64,000 nt of DNA from Diploscapter coronatus (Eukaryota; Nematoda; Chromadorea; Rhabditida; Rhabditidae). The notes under the pieces were generated by a model, which saw nothing but the letters and a program-made list of their open reading frames with translations, did no database searches and was not told the DNA's origin. Below are positions 40,601 through 50,184 of the stretch, piece by piece. Position 1 is the first letter of the stretch. Every line of letters begins with the position of its first letter. The stretch is from the NCBI GenBank assembly GCA_964036155.1, contig OZ038423.1, forward strand, positions 56,311,249-56,375,248, written 5' to 3'. A program made the position numbers and the translations under genes.

Positions 40601-43600
40601 TTTCAAAAGGGTACCCTTTCTTTTTTTTAAAATAGAGACGAGACAAAAAATTCTAAGCAGCCAACATCACAATATAAATCACTATAGAAAAGATAAGGCA
40701 CGACACGATATAAAACGACTTTAGAAAAAGGGATGAAAACACTACAGGATTAGAAATTAAAAATGAATCAACTGATAAACGTTCCCTACTCGATTGAGAT
40801 TTTCCTTATCACGGATAGAACAAACCTTCCACTGATAAGAATCTCCCTATCACTAATTTCTTATCGGCGAAAAGTGCTGTTATCACTAACTTTATCAGCT
40901 GATATGTTCCCGTATCAATCCTTGATCTGTTCATGAGTTACCTGACTTGATGTCTAAACAGCGCTCCCTCGTTGCCTTGTGGGAAGTGTCTGAGTCCGTC
41001 GTCATCAACAATCGGGGCTGATTCAGCGCCGTGCGCTCCCAGCAGATCCTCGTTCTAATCAAACAAACACGAATAAATTTACAACCATTTTTCAAACTGA
41101 TTTTTGATGGACTGGAATTTTGTCGATTTTCAAAAATCCCAAATCCATCAATTTTAGATTTTATCTTGATATAGGGAAGAGTTTAGGTAGTCTTTTTTAT
41201 TATAAATATCAGCAAACAATTGAAGATAAAGCTGATCTTCATGAAATTTATAGGTCTCTTGAAAAGTCTTCCCTAGATCTAAATAACTTTAGATTTGACA
41301 TTTTTCACGACCACTAAATAATAAATTATTTTTCGCAAGTCTCACTTTTTAAACGTTCAATTTTCTGCTAGCTTTAGCTTTTTGGTAACGCAGTCGAATT
41401 TCGTTTCTGTGGCGGAGTAAGACGTTTGCGTGAATTAGCATGCAACAGAGAAGCACACCACAAACAAAATACCAAGAGATCAAAAAGCGAACCGCAAAAT
41501 GGTAACACGAGTGGCACCTTTGGTACCCAAGTCCCGAACTTACCCAAAATTATTGAGCATCCCGGCTGGCACGGGGCCCGTTTGGGTCAATTCCATCGCC
41601 TCCTCGACCTGCGGTACCTCTCCAGAAGGCATCAAAACGTCGGTGCCCGCCTATAGTTTGATACCAAATTAGTGATTGCCAAAAATGGTAGTGCGAACCA
41701 AAAAACCACGAAATACCAAACCGTGCAGTGCGAAATGGGACAAGTAGGTGACGAGAAACAAAAAGCAATAATAATTCACAAAATAGGCAACCTTTAAAAA
41801 TGGAGGTACAACGAATGAAAATCATAGATGAACGAAAAGGAGAGAAATCATAGAGATAGAAAATTTACAAAGTAAACATTTTTATCACAAGTTTTGTGAT
41901 GTTGGCTGTATCAGTTATCATTTAAATTCTTTTCAAGTTTAATATCCTGATAAGACTTATCAAAATTATCAAGTTTTATTTTCTTCTTCAAAAATTCAAT
42001 GTCTTTCCCTCTTCCTTTTCGAGTCTAGAACTAGAACTGTTGATAATCTCATTTTTCTAAGAAAACTTCCAGGTTTTCTCAAAGAAAAATGAATCAATTC
42101 AAAATCTAGAAAAATATTCACTCCATTTTCTTTCTATCCTCTATAATTGATTACCAACAGCAATTCTATATTCTTCGATCTTGACGCCATCTTACCGTAA
42201 TCTGAGCATGGCTAGGCTGATTCCCCTTTGGTGTACAGCCTCATCCTCGTCAGCGGTCGTGATGAGGGGCTGCTCATCTGGAGCGGATGACGTCGACGTT
42301 CGGCCCTCGACGAACCGCCACCGATCGTGCTCCACCTTCACAAAACAACAACTACTTATCAGTTTATCAGTACACTTTGGCTGATAAAAATCTACTCATC
42401 ATTTGGTTATTTTGATTATTAGATTTTTATCAGTCTATTTTGGACTGATATTTTCAGAGTTATCACTTCAGAACCTTTGTATAAAAATTAGTAATCGATA
42501 TTTACAACTTTTTCAGGTTCGGAAGTGACAAACTTGATTCTTTTTTAGAAAATCAAAGAATAGGATTAATCAGGTAAAGGATAGGCTGGGAGTTATGTGC
42601 AATGAAAAGTCAAGGAATTATTCAAATTTTTCAAAATTTAAACTTTTCGAAGAATTCAAGAGCTCAAAACTTTGGTTTTTAGAATCAAGCAAAGAATGAG
42701 CTTTCATGACAAAAAGCAGGCAGCACACATTCACTCGACTGCGTTACATAACGACGAAAAACGGAGCGGAAAATCAGGAAAAGTGAGAAAATCCATCAAA
42801 AACACAATCGATAGAATTGGGCCACTGCAAAAAGGCTACGCGTGTTTTCAAGCTCCGCAAATTCGGCGCAAAATAATTTGACACCAAATTGCGCCGAAGC
42901 TCAATTACACGCTTTTCTACTGGCGACTCACGATACGATAACTAATCATACTTGCTAGAGATATTGCAGTAGCATGTTTAGGCAAGCTTGTATGAAAAAT
43001 ATCAGAGTATACGGTAATCTTGCATTTTACTTTTTCTACAGAAAAAATCCATCTTGGTAGATACTTTTAGTATTTCATTAGAAACGTAGACTATGTTTAC
43101 ACGAAACTGGTTTCTTTCACAATGCCACTCTAAAGTACTCTTTTGAAACATACGAAAGGTTTGTTGTAATAGGCCAGAGGATGCGTTCTTTTTTAAGAAA
43201 AAAGCTGACAAGTTATTTTTCTATGGAAAAAATACAAGTTCCCTTTTATACATCCTGATATTTTCCTAGAATATTCTAATCTTCTCTTCACCTCTTCAAA
43301 GAAAGTCTGTGTCTTCCTGAGGATGTGCTTGAGCTCAGTCAGCTCCGAGAAGTTCTTCTTCAGCGTCTCTTCGTTCCTGTTCACTTCGCGCAACTCGTTC
43401 TCCAATTTTTCGAAGGTCGCCTGAATTTTAATTTCTCAAATGCTTGATAAAAATAGGTGGTATCTTTCAAAAATGTTTTTTCTAAAGTTCACTACTTTTT
43501 TCTAAAAATAGAAAATCGCACCTCCAAATCGATCATTTCCCTGGGCAGCGGCGCGTCGGGGTTCTCGCCCGTGTCCAGCATCATTATCTCCTCCTTTTTG

Positions 43601-44053
43601 ATTTCGCGCTCCAGAAAACCTGCAATTTTTGATTACTCCAATTTTTAGAAGAAATTAGCATACGCAGTTTCCTCTCCATTTCGTCGCAGCGTCTGACTTC
43701 ATTGACGTACTTCCTTTGAAACGACGAAACGTCGGGGTTCAACTGAAATTTATTCTTTTCGGAAAATTTTGAAAAAAAAATTATCCGCCCGAAAAATGAA
43801 GAAAGATTACACAATTTCAAGATTTGTTGCAAAATTTCAGATTTTTTACATCAACCTTCCTTAAAATTTACATTAGAATTTCTGAAGCATTTTTTTCCCT
43901 TTCAAATCGACTTACATCTCGAAACTGCACGAGTCCGAGTTCACCGAGCTCCGCGACGCACTGATAGGCTGCGTCCGACTGCAGAAAAAGCTGCGCCAGA
44001 CACATCTCCTCGCTGCGGTAGATACCCGGCATTTGCTCGTCGGGCACTGCCAT
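34649..44053 (-). CDS. unc-32: V-type proton ATPase subunit a (UNC-32 orthologue)
   Basis: Membrane subunit of the V0 sector; with the proteolipid ring it carries protons across vesicle, lysosome and plasma membranes. The start (ATG 44,051-44,053) lies four bases after a TTTTCAG, a likely spliced-leader site. Exon 1 (44,053-43,916) encodes 46 residues including [20 protein letters not shown]. Downstream come [15 protein letters not shown], the coiled-coil [40 protein letters not shown], and the membrane half with [20 protein letters not shown] and [20 protein letters not shown]. The proton-path arginine is in [16 protein letters not shown]. The protein ends [11 protein letters not shown] then TAA. 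About 870-900 residues are expected, normal for the family. Two alternative-exon clusters (42,335-40,942 and 36,817-36,141) match the layout of C. elegans unc-32 exons 4A/4B/4C and 7A/7B. Long introns in the first half contain GATA-rich clusters. Confidence 0.96.
36141..36269 (-). other. unc-32 alternative exon 7B-like
   Basis: 129 nt (43 codons, phase 0 to 0) after TTTCCAG, donor GTTTGA. It encodes [20 protein letters not shown] then a basic cytosolic tail ending IRQQQ. Its hydrophobic core is paralogous to the exon at 36,695-36,817 (shared SVPVMLF/CVPVMLF). Both follow FWYPGQ and precede the [11 protein letters not shown] exon, so each would supply the same transmembrane helix. Confidence 0.88.
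36590..36601 (-). promoter_or_regulatory. UNC-75 (CELF)-like element between exons 7A and 7B
   Basis: On the transcribed strand the sequence is GTTGTTGTGGTG, about 94 bases after the 5' splice site of the 7A-like exon and inside the 7A-7B intron. In C. elegans the CELF protein UNC-75 controls unc-32 exon 7 choice in neurons through a UUGUUGUGUUGU stretch in the intron after 7a. The match covers the UUGUUGUG core. Confidence 0.5.
36695..36817 (-). other. unc-32 alternative exon 7A-like
   Basis: 123 nt (41 codons, phase 0 to 0), acceptor ATTTTAAG, donor GTGAGC. It encodes [20 protein letters not shown] followed by [20 protein letters not shown]. It is the paralogue of the exon at 36,141-36,269. 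Because both are multiples of three, including both would stay in frame but duplicate a membrane helix, so active exclusion is presumably required. Confidence 0.88.
40771..40920. promoter_or_regulatory. GATA-site cluster in unc-32 intron
   Basis: Roughly ten TGATA/TATCA cores occur in 150 bp, between exon 4C and the common exon that follows. ACTGATAAGA at about 40,831-40,840 equals the extended ELT-2-type consensus. The density is much higher than in neighbouring introns. Possible intronic enhancer; inference from motif density. Confidence 0.4.
40942..41054 (-). other. unc-32 alternative exon 4C-like
   Basis: 113 nt after GTTTGATTAG, donor GTAACTC. It starts in phase 0 and encodes [20 protein letters not shown] then [17 protein letters not shown], leaving two bases (AG). 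The common exon starts with C, completing a serine before FVAGVI. Length is 2 modulo 3, as for the other two alternatives. Confidence 0.85.
41439..41444 (-). promoter_or_regulatory. TGCATG (FOX-1/ASD-1-type) motif downstream of exon 4B
   Basis: TGCATGC on the transcribed strand, about 100 bases after the 5' splice site of the 4B-like exon. Downstream (U)GCAUG is the binding site through which RBFOX-family proteins usually promote exon inclusion. One hexamer can occur by chance. Confidence 0.3.
41544..41650 (-). other. unc-32 alternative exon 4B-like
   Basis: 107 nt after CAAACTATAG, donor GTAAG. It encodes [20 protein letters not shown] then [15 protein letters not shown], leaving two bases (GG) that make glycine with the first base of the common exon. 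It starts in phase 0 after the FFEE exon, exactly like 4A and 4C. Confidence 0.87.
41880..41968. promoter_or_regulatory. Small GATA-site cluster in unc-32 intron 4A-4B
   Basis: TTATCAC, GTATCAGTTATCA and the inverted pair CTGATAAG-ACTTATCA fall within about 90 bp. Same type as the clusters at 40.8 and 42.4 kb. Confidence 0.3.
42196..42335 (-). other. unc-32 alternative exon 4A-like
   Basis: 140 nt, donor GTAAG, encoding [20 protein letters not shown] through [17 protein letters not shown] and ending LAMLRL plus two bases (CG). The VEHDRWR start is typical of the V-ATPase subunit a N-terminal domain. Its acceptor is unusual: the last 16 bases are TTGTTGTTTTGTGAAG, with UGUUGU repeats instead of TTTCAG. 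That may make this exon dependent on a CELF-type factor. Confidence 0.88.
42356..42468. promoter_or_regulatory. GATA-site cluster upstream of exon 4A
   Basis: TTATCAG, TTTATCAG, CTGATAAAA, TTTATCAGTC, ACTGATAT and TTATCAC occur in 113 bp, immediately upstream (in transcription) of the 4A-like exon. Confidence 0.35.
42840..42912. repeat. Imperfect 73-nt hairpin in unc-32 intron
   Basis: Arms GCGTGT...AGCT...TCGGCGCAA (42,840-42,871) pair with TTGCGCCGA...AGCT...ACACGC (42,889-42,912), with one 8-base bulge and a loop of about 17 bases. The GC-rich stems are unusual in this intron. It lies between the last common exon and 4A. It could be a structured intronic RNA, a miRNA-like precursor or a MITE fragment. 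Confidence 0.55.
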
Positions 44054-45142
44054 TTTCTGAAAATCGGCTATCATTAAAAGCGGGTCTTTTGGTACCAAAT
44101 GGCATCATTTGGACGAAAAATGGTACCACTTTGAAGTGAAGCACCAAGAGTTTCACAAAAAATGACATCAAAGTGGTGTTTGGCACAGACTGATAAGAAA
44201 ATAGTACAAAGTGAAATCGATTTTCCAATGGTTAGTACCAAAACATCGAGGGTTTCACGAGAAAATCACGAGTTTTCTCTCCAACCAACCTTCCAAAAGC
44301 GCCAATCGTGGTAACGACCACTTTTGGAAATGACACCGCGAAAATAGCAAAAATGGAAATGTTAACTTAAAAAAGAAGCTTGAAATTTGGAAAATAGAGC
44401 AAAAATTGGTAATGAATGAGGAATATTGACGTGGAGGATGAGAAGTTTTCTTCTGCCCTCTCATTTTCGACCGCTATTTCTTTCGCTAGCGCTAGTCACA
44501 CACAGCGCTATCGGAATTCAATAGGAGAAATAGCACTTAGGAATAGGAGAGGAAAAGAACGAAAAGTAGGGAAATAACAAGAGAAAAAGATAGGAATATG
44601 AGAAATAGCATGAGAAAAGAAGAGGGCAAAAGAATAGGGGAGAAATAATGTTGGAAAACAAGAGACGAAAAGAAAAATAACGACTGACTAAAAGAAGGTA
44701 ACGCAAAAGCTTGAATTGAATCACATTTTCATTCACCAAACAATCGAATGCCGAAATTGCGAAATACGATATTTTGGGAAAAAAAAAAAGTCGGAGATAT
44801 CGAAAAGTTTTGAACTTTTCCGAAACAAAATAAAATGAATTTTTAAAATTATAAATTATTTTATTTTAAAGGAGTGAAGCTCAATTTTCAAGCGAATACG
44901 TAAATAAAGCAATGAAAAAACGACTATGACCCATTATGCGATGAGATGGTCACGTAAAATTCATAAATTAGATTGGAGGAAAAGATCTCTTCTAGAAAAT
45001 TGATTTCTTTCTAAAAAAGATCTTTTCACAAAATTGGTAAAATTGATCTCATTATCTCAGAAAAAGAATCTTTTTCTCAGGAAAAAGATCTCTTTTCAAG
45101 AGAAAGGCCTTTTTTAAAATCTTTTAAAATTGATCTCTTTTC
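44054..45142. other. Spacer between dnc-2 and unc-32
   Basis: 1.1 kb holding the dnc-2 3' UTR and the unc-32 5' flank. It contains an inverted repeat CCACTTTGA / TCAAAGTGG near 44,125-44,176, several GAGAAATAG motifs (44,523; 44,599), and a run of related GATCTCTTTTC units at 44,980-45,140. No extra gene seen. Confidence 0.5.
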
Positions 45143-47843
45143 TCATTTGCCGATCTTCTTCTCAAGCGTCTGAATTCGTTGCAAAAGAGAGGCGACGTCT
45201 TCTTTGGCGCGCATTTCCAACTCAGTGATGCTCTGTCTGAAACAAATTTGTTAAATTTATTATTTTTCAAAAACTATAATAACCCTTTACAGTTTATACT
45301 AACTTACAGATAAAATGTTGAAAAGATTACGGTAATTATAGAAAAAGCTAACAGTAATCATTCAAAGTTCGTGCTAATTTGCAGAACAAATAATTCTTGA
45401 AAAGATTATGATAGTTGGTAGAAACGAAAATGACGCAATCATAAAGCAGAATTAGGGACCGCAAATGGGGTTTGCATAGTTTATAATTTTCTTGAATTTG
45501 CAACTCTAAATAATCAAATACGATGTAACTAAGAAATCCGTAAAGAAAAAATAAAATAAAAACCATTTTATAATCGAGATATGCCACCAGAGTCAAGCAG
45601 GAAATGAACACGTGTTCGTGGTATAAAGATCCCGCGAGCACCTGCGGACGCGCACTTCCTGACAAGAGTTTCTGGTAAACAATCATTTCTATGGGTGGTG
45701 CATCGATTCTGGTGGTGATCTTTCGTGAACACCAACTTTGAAAGGTACTTGCTTTTGATTTTTTTCTTTTTTTAATTTTCTATAACCGCCTTTTATTCCC
45801 AATTGCATTTTGTAAAAGGGAGGAATTTGCAGTCCCTAAGTAAAATGATCAAATCTGTGAGTTGTTTACCGATCACTGGCGGCCGCTTTCTCGAGGGCGT
45901 CCTTGAGCGACGTCAAATGCGAGAGACGGTCCGAGAAGTATTGGGCTGAAACTTACTTTTCTAATCACAACTAAAAAACGTAAGATCTGATGAGTTTATT
46001 TTCCAAAAAATTAGTCAATTTCCTGGGAATGCAACTTATTTCCCCAAACTGTTGCGAGTTAACACGGTCCTGTTTCAACATGATTATTCTTCCTAGACTT
46101 TTTCCGCCTCACCTCAAAAGAATGATACTGGTATACGCAATATTTTATGGAAAACACATTATTTCATCCAACACAGAATTTTCCATTTTTAAAGAGCTTG
46201 ACCTATCTAATATTTAATTGCGAAACCCTACATTGTTCATGAAGCCTGTGGAGACTCTGGATCTTCCTGACATTGCTCGGGAGTGCCGCACACGACGCGT
46301 CCCATTTCTGCATCAGAGTCAGCAATTCGTCCACTTTCGCCAGGTCGATCCCTGATTGAGAGGATTTCCCCTGAAAATATTTTTCGTTATTTTTTCATTT
46401 CAATTTTTATTTAATTTATTTGTAATGCATTTTTTTGAGAGTTCACGGAACTATTTTTTGCCAATTTGAAAAGGTTATAAAATTTATAGAAGATAAAAAG
46501 TAACAAATTGACCCTTCAAGTCGTTTTTCAGAGAAAAAAAGTTAAAAAAAGACCTGCTTCTCTTCGAGCTGATCATTTTTGGCGATGAGCGCATTGAGAC
46601 GGCCCTCCAGGCTCTCGATATACGTTGGATTCAGGGCTTCGACTCTAAATTTAAAACATATTCAAATAAATTTTTAAAATTCAAAATTTCAAAATATGAC
46701 CCGCAAATAGGTCTACAGAAAAAAATTGCTTCTTTAAAAAAAGAACTTTTCTCTCAACATGACGCTACTTTTGAAAAATTTGAGTAAACTAAACAAAGCA
46801 AGTGAACCTGAATTTCAAATCCTCCAAAGCGTCGACAACCGGCTGCTTGTCTTCTTTCGCCGTCGCCGCGCCGATCAGAGACTCGATTCGAGCGAGGCGC
46901 TTTTCGAGATGGATTAGCTGAATTTTAAACAAATTTTATATTTTAGTGACTTAAAATTTATTTATTTTCAGTTATTTTGTTTTAATTTTTAAATTAAATT
47001 TTACCGATGCATTAGACTGCGACTTTGTGCCGGCACTCTCCTTTTGGGTTGGAGCTTTTTCCGCAGAAGGCTTCATTTCACCAGACGCTTTAGCAACTTG
47101 GATCGCCTGGAGTTTATTTTTTCAGCAAATATTTCTCCCTTTTCCTTCGAAGAAAAAAATAGAACTTTTCAATTGATTACAATTTTTCAGCCTTTAGACT
47201 TTTTCTCAACAATAAAAAAAACCTTCAACTCGCTGAGCAGCGCCTCAACCGATTCCTTATCCATAGCTTTAGTCGCTTTGGAATTGTCGGCTTGCAGTTG
47301 ACCGGCCAAATCGTTGATTTCGTAGGTGAGTCGAGTGAATTTCTGCTCGAGCGTCTCGGGCTCATCGTAGGCTCTCCCAACAACTTCCAGGATGTACGCG
47401 TTCTGACCGTAGATCTTCTGGCGTTTCTTCGCAATCGAGTCGGAGAAATCTGAAATCTCAAAGTTGTATATAATTTTACAATATTTTGTAGTTCTTATTT
47501 TATATTTTGTTCTTACCGACATTCTGGAAGTTGAGAATGCGGCCGGCGTACCGCTTCTTGGCTTCCTCGACGTCGACGTGAATCTGAAAATTCGAAAAAT
47601 AATTAAAAAAAACTAAATTTCGCAATCTCAAACTTCTTTAGTTATATATTTTCAATTCTTCTCCAAATTGTTCTTTTGTCGGAAAATAAAATGATTCTTC
47701 TATTCTTAGAAACCAAAAAATAGAAGACCTACCAACTCGATGTTCTCATTTTCCTGGGCTTCGTTCTTGGCATCGTTGTTCTGCTTGACCGGCCTCGGAG
47801 TGCCCTCACTCTCAAATATGTCCTCCTTCGTGTTGAACGACAT
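45143..47843 (-). CDS. dnc-2: Dynactin subunit 2 (dynamitin, p50)
   Basis: Dynamitin links the dynactin shoulder to the Arp1 filament and is needed for dynein-driven transport and spindle function. The start (ATG 47,841-47,843, [14 protein letters not shown]) follows TTTCCAG by five bases, a likely spliced-leader site. The central part reads [14 protein letters not shown] then [15 protein letters not shown] and [20 protein letters not shown], aligning with the vertebrate DFSDRIGKT and ETPQQKYQRLLHEVQEL regions. The C-terminal half is coiled coil: [55 protein letters not shown] with HRLHEQ, and the final [14 protein letters not shown] before TGA at 45,143-45,145. About nine exons give roughly 340 residues, slightly short of the vertebrate 400. 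It is divergent with bcl-7; in C. elegans I recall these as C28H8.12 and C28H8.1. Confidence 0.9.
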
Positions 47844-48021
47844 TCTTCCTGGAAATAAAAAAAATAGAAAAAAAGATCCGGAAAAGAGAAATGGAAAGTG
47901 CGCGACTTTTACGAATAGTGGCTTTTAGAACGGCTAAACGCGTATCGATTATTCATCGAAGGGTCTTTTTCCATTTTTCAAATTTTATCGATTTTTTTTC
48001 CTAATTTACTGATTTTTGCAG
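47844..48021. promoter_or_regulatory. Compact bidirectional region between dnc-2 and bcl-7
   Basis: Only 178 bp separate the two start codons, and both have a TTT(C/G)CAG acceptor just before the ATG, on opposite strands. The shared space must hold both outrons and the promoter. Outer bases are AT-rich, with a short GC-richer centre (about 47,895-47,950). Confidence 0.6.
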
Positions 48022-49039
48022 ATGTACTCCGCCAACCGGTCGCATCGTGCAGAAACGCGAAATCGGACGAAAGACGAGCTGCGCAAAGTCCTCAACTCCA
48101 TCGAGAAAGTCAGAAAGTAAGCCGACTTTGTTTATTTATTTTTTTAGAATTTTGACTCTTCAAAAACTAGATCCGCGAGATTTTTATACTATTTTGTTCT
48201 TCAGATCATGCTGAGTAAAATGATACCAACTTTGACAAAGAAAATGACTTGGAAATACTAAAGTTATTGGTCAAGAATTGTTTTTGAACAAAAAAGTAAT
48301 TTTCAGATGGGAAAAGAAGCTCGTCTTGATCAAAGACACCTCGATCAAAATCTACAAGTGGGTGCCAGGTATGAAATTTTCAAAAATAAAAGATCAGAAA
48401 ATCTGAAAAAGAAATTAAAAATCCAAATTTCCAGTGACGACCCAGCCAAATCTGCCGCCCGCGCCCAAACTCAAGCCGATCGTCGACGAAGAAACCAGCA
48501 ACACCGTCCAATCGACCGAGGAGAATTCTCAGGGTGAATTTTTAAAAATCTTTTAAACTTTTTAAAATGTAAGCCTTTAAAAATTGATAATCCCGAGAGA
48601 ATATTTATCAGCATGTTCATTTTTAATAACGATTGATAAACACTCGTCATTCTCCTCAAGATGAGTCTTTCATATACACTGTCTATAACCTGCGAGACTC
48701 ACGTATCCAGATTAGAAAATAAGGAGCAGTGAACAAACGAGCAGGCACATAGCTAAGGCTCGCGAGTGCTTCTTCTCTGCAAGGATTCATCTCGGAGACA
48801 ATGGAAAGTAAAAACATTTCCAGACTCGACTTCGGCGGTCACTAATACTCGATTCGAAGTGAACGAGGAGTCGAACAGCGCGTTCAACGGATTCGACTCC
48901 GACTCCAATCAGACTTTCGAGCCGCAGAATTACGCGGTTAGCATTTCAATTTTTTTTCAAATGATAATTTTTATTTCAGGCCGACTCCAACGTTTCGACC
49001 GACTTCAGTTCGCTGCGGGAGGCAGAGATGAGGAAATAA
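48022..49039 (+). CDS. bcl-7: BCL7 family protein (SWI/SNF-associated)
   Basis: BCL7 proteins are small subunits associated with SWI/SNF (BAF) chromatin remodellers. The start ATG follows TTTTTGCAG directly. The N-terminus, MYSANRSHRAERNRTKDELR then KVLNSIEKVRK, joins across the first intron to WEKKLVLIKDTSIKIYKWVP, the signature BCL7 domain (vertebrate [20 protein letters not shown]). The rest is low-complexity and acidic: proline-rich PNLPPAPKLKPIVDEE, then NSAFNGFDSDSNQTFE and STDFSSLREAEMRK before TAA (49,037-49,039). Five exons, about 145 residues, similar to other nematode members. An AATAAA lies at 49,063-49,068. Confidence 0.92.
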
Positions 49040-49062
49040 TTTCTCTATTTTTTTATTTTAAA

Positions 49063-49068
49063 AATAAA
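49063..49068 (+). terminator. Polyadenylation signal AATAAA (bcl-7)
   Basis: AATAAA 24 bases after the bcl-7 stop codon. Confidence 0.6.
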
Positions 49069-49350
49069 TGATCTCTTCGGCCTCGTGCGAATATACCTGT
49101 ATCATATCCGATAACTTGTAATGTTTGTTTAAAGTGTCACTTCTTACTATCTTTATCTGAAAATTTTTCAGGAATAAAATCTAACTTTTTTTAATAAAGT
49201 TCAGTGATATTTATTTTAACCTTTCTGAATATATAAAAGTTGAACTTTTCCTAACCTGAAGCTCCTTTGAATTATCAAGTCGTACGAAATTTTCAGGCAA
49301 TAAATTTTAAGACAGTCTGTGAGAGAATCAATTAAAGAATGACCAGTAAC

Positions 49351-50009
49351 TAGGGACCGCCAAGCCCCGCCCCTTTCACTGGATTCAAAAGTGTCCATAG
49401 TTGATAACCCTTTCGATTATCGCCGATTTTTTTGTTTTACTTTTGTTTTTAATAATTTATCGATACCTACTATACAATTCGATACCGCTCTTTCACGTGG
49501 TGATATCGATTTATTGATCGGGTGCGAAAGAAGTCCGCAAATGCGCGTCAAATACACACCAAATTACGAAAATGCTAATATTTCGAGTTATAAAAAAGGC
49601 ACATTTAATTTTTTTAATGAATCGGTACATCTAGTTGAAATGTACAACATATTTCAAAATTAGAAAAATCCTGCGTAGAGCAACTGAGATTCTGATAATC
49701 CGCGAAAATATAAAAGAAGCCAATGCTGAAATGAAAGAGAGTGCAGAGAAAAAGATCCGCAAAGGCAGGGAAAGAAAGGGGGGAGCGAGCGGCATAGTGT
49801 CTTTTGCAGATAAGCCACGCCCCTTTCCCTTGTCCACGAAAAGGAGCGATTTTTCCGTTTTTTCGCGTTAAATTTTATCAATTTTTTCATCAGTAACGTA
49901 TTTTTTCGCGGTTTTTTCGGTGGGGATGTTTAGAGGGGCACCTCAGCCCCTGAAAAATGTAGAAAACATAATGCCAGGGTGAATTTGACAAAATGGCTGG
50001 CGGTCCCTA
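49351..50009. mobile_element. Candidate TA-flanked MITE (Tc/mariner-like ends)
   Basis: TA at 49,351-49,352 is followed by GGGACCGCCAAGCC. At the other end GGCTGGCGGTCCC is followed by TA at 50,008-50,009. The terminal inverted repeats match over GGGACCGCCA and, after a one-base indel, GCC. A TA duplication is the mark of Tc1/mariner insertion. The element would be about 655 bp, AT-rich inside, with two copies of AAGCC(C/A)CGCCCCTTTC at 49,362 and 49,812. An open frame (49,391-49,663, 90 codons) shows no transposase features. It lies between bcl-7 and the phosphorylase kinase gene, ending 175 bp before the latter's ATG. The short repeats make this tentative. Confidence 0.4.
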
Positions 50010-50184
50010 TCTTTAATGCATGCGTTTGCGTTTACGCGTGTCTTAGCTTGGCACTTACGGAATGCGCCATATTAAAGACTTGACAGGCCGTGATTATTTT
50101 TCATTGTTTTGGTATTCAGAATTTGTCGTCGAGGATTCTGAAGGCTTAACGACGACGTTCGACGTCATCTGAATCTGTGACGTG

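Noticed and set aside
41426..41825. Plus (41,426-41,656) and minus (41,550-41,825) frames over unc-32 exon 4B
   Set aside because: Shadows of the alternative exon; the frame that joins in phase to the common exons is [11 protein letters not shown], not these.
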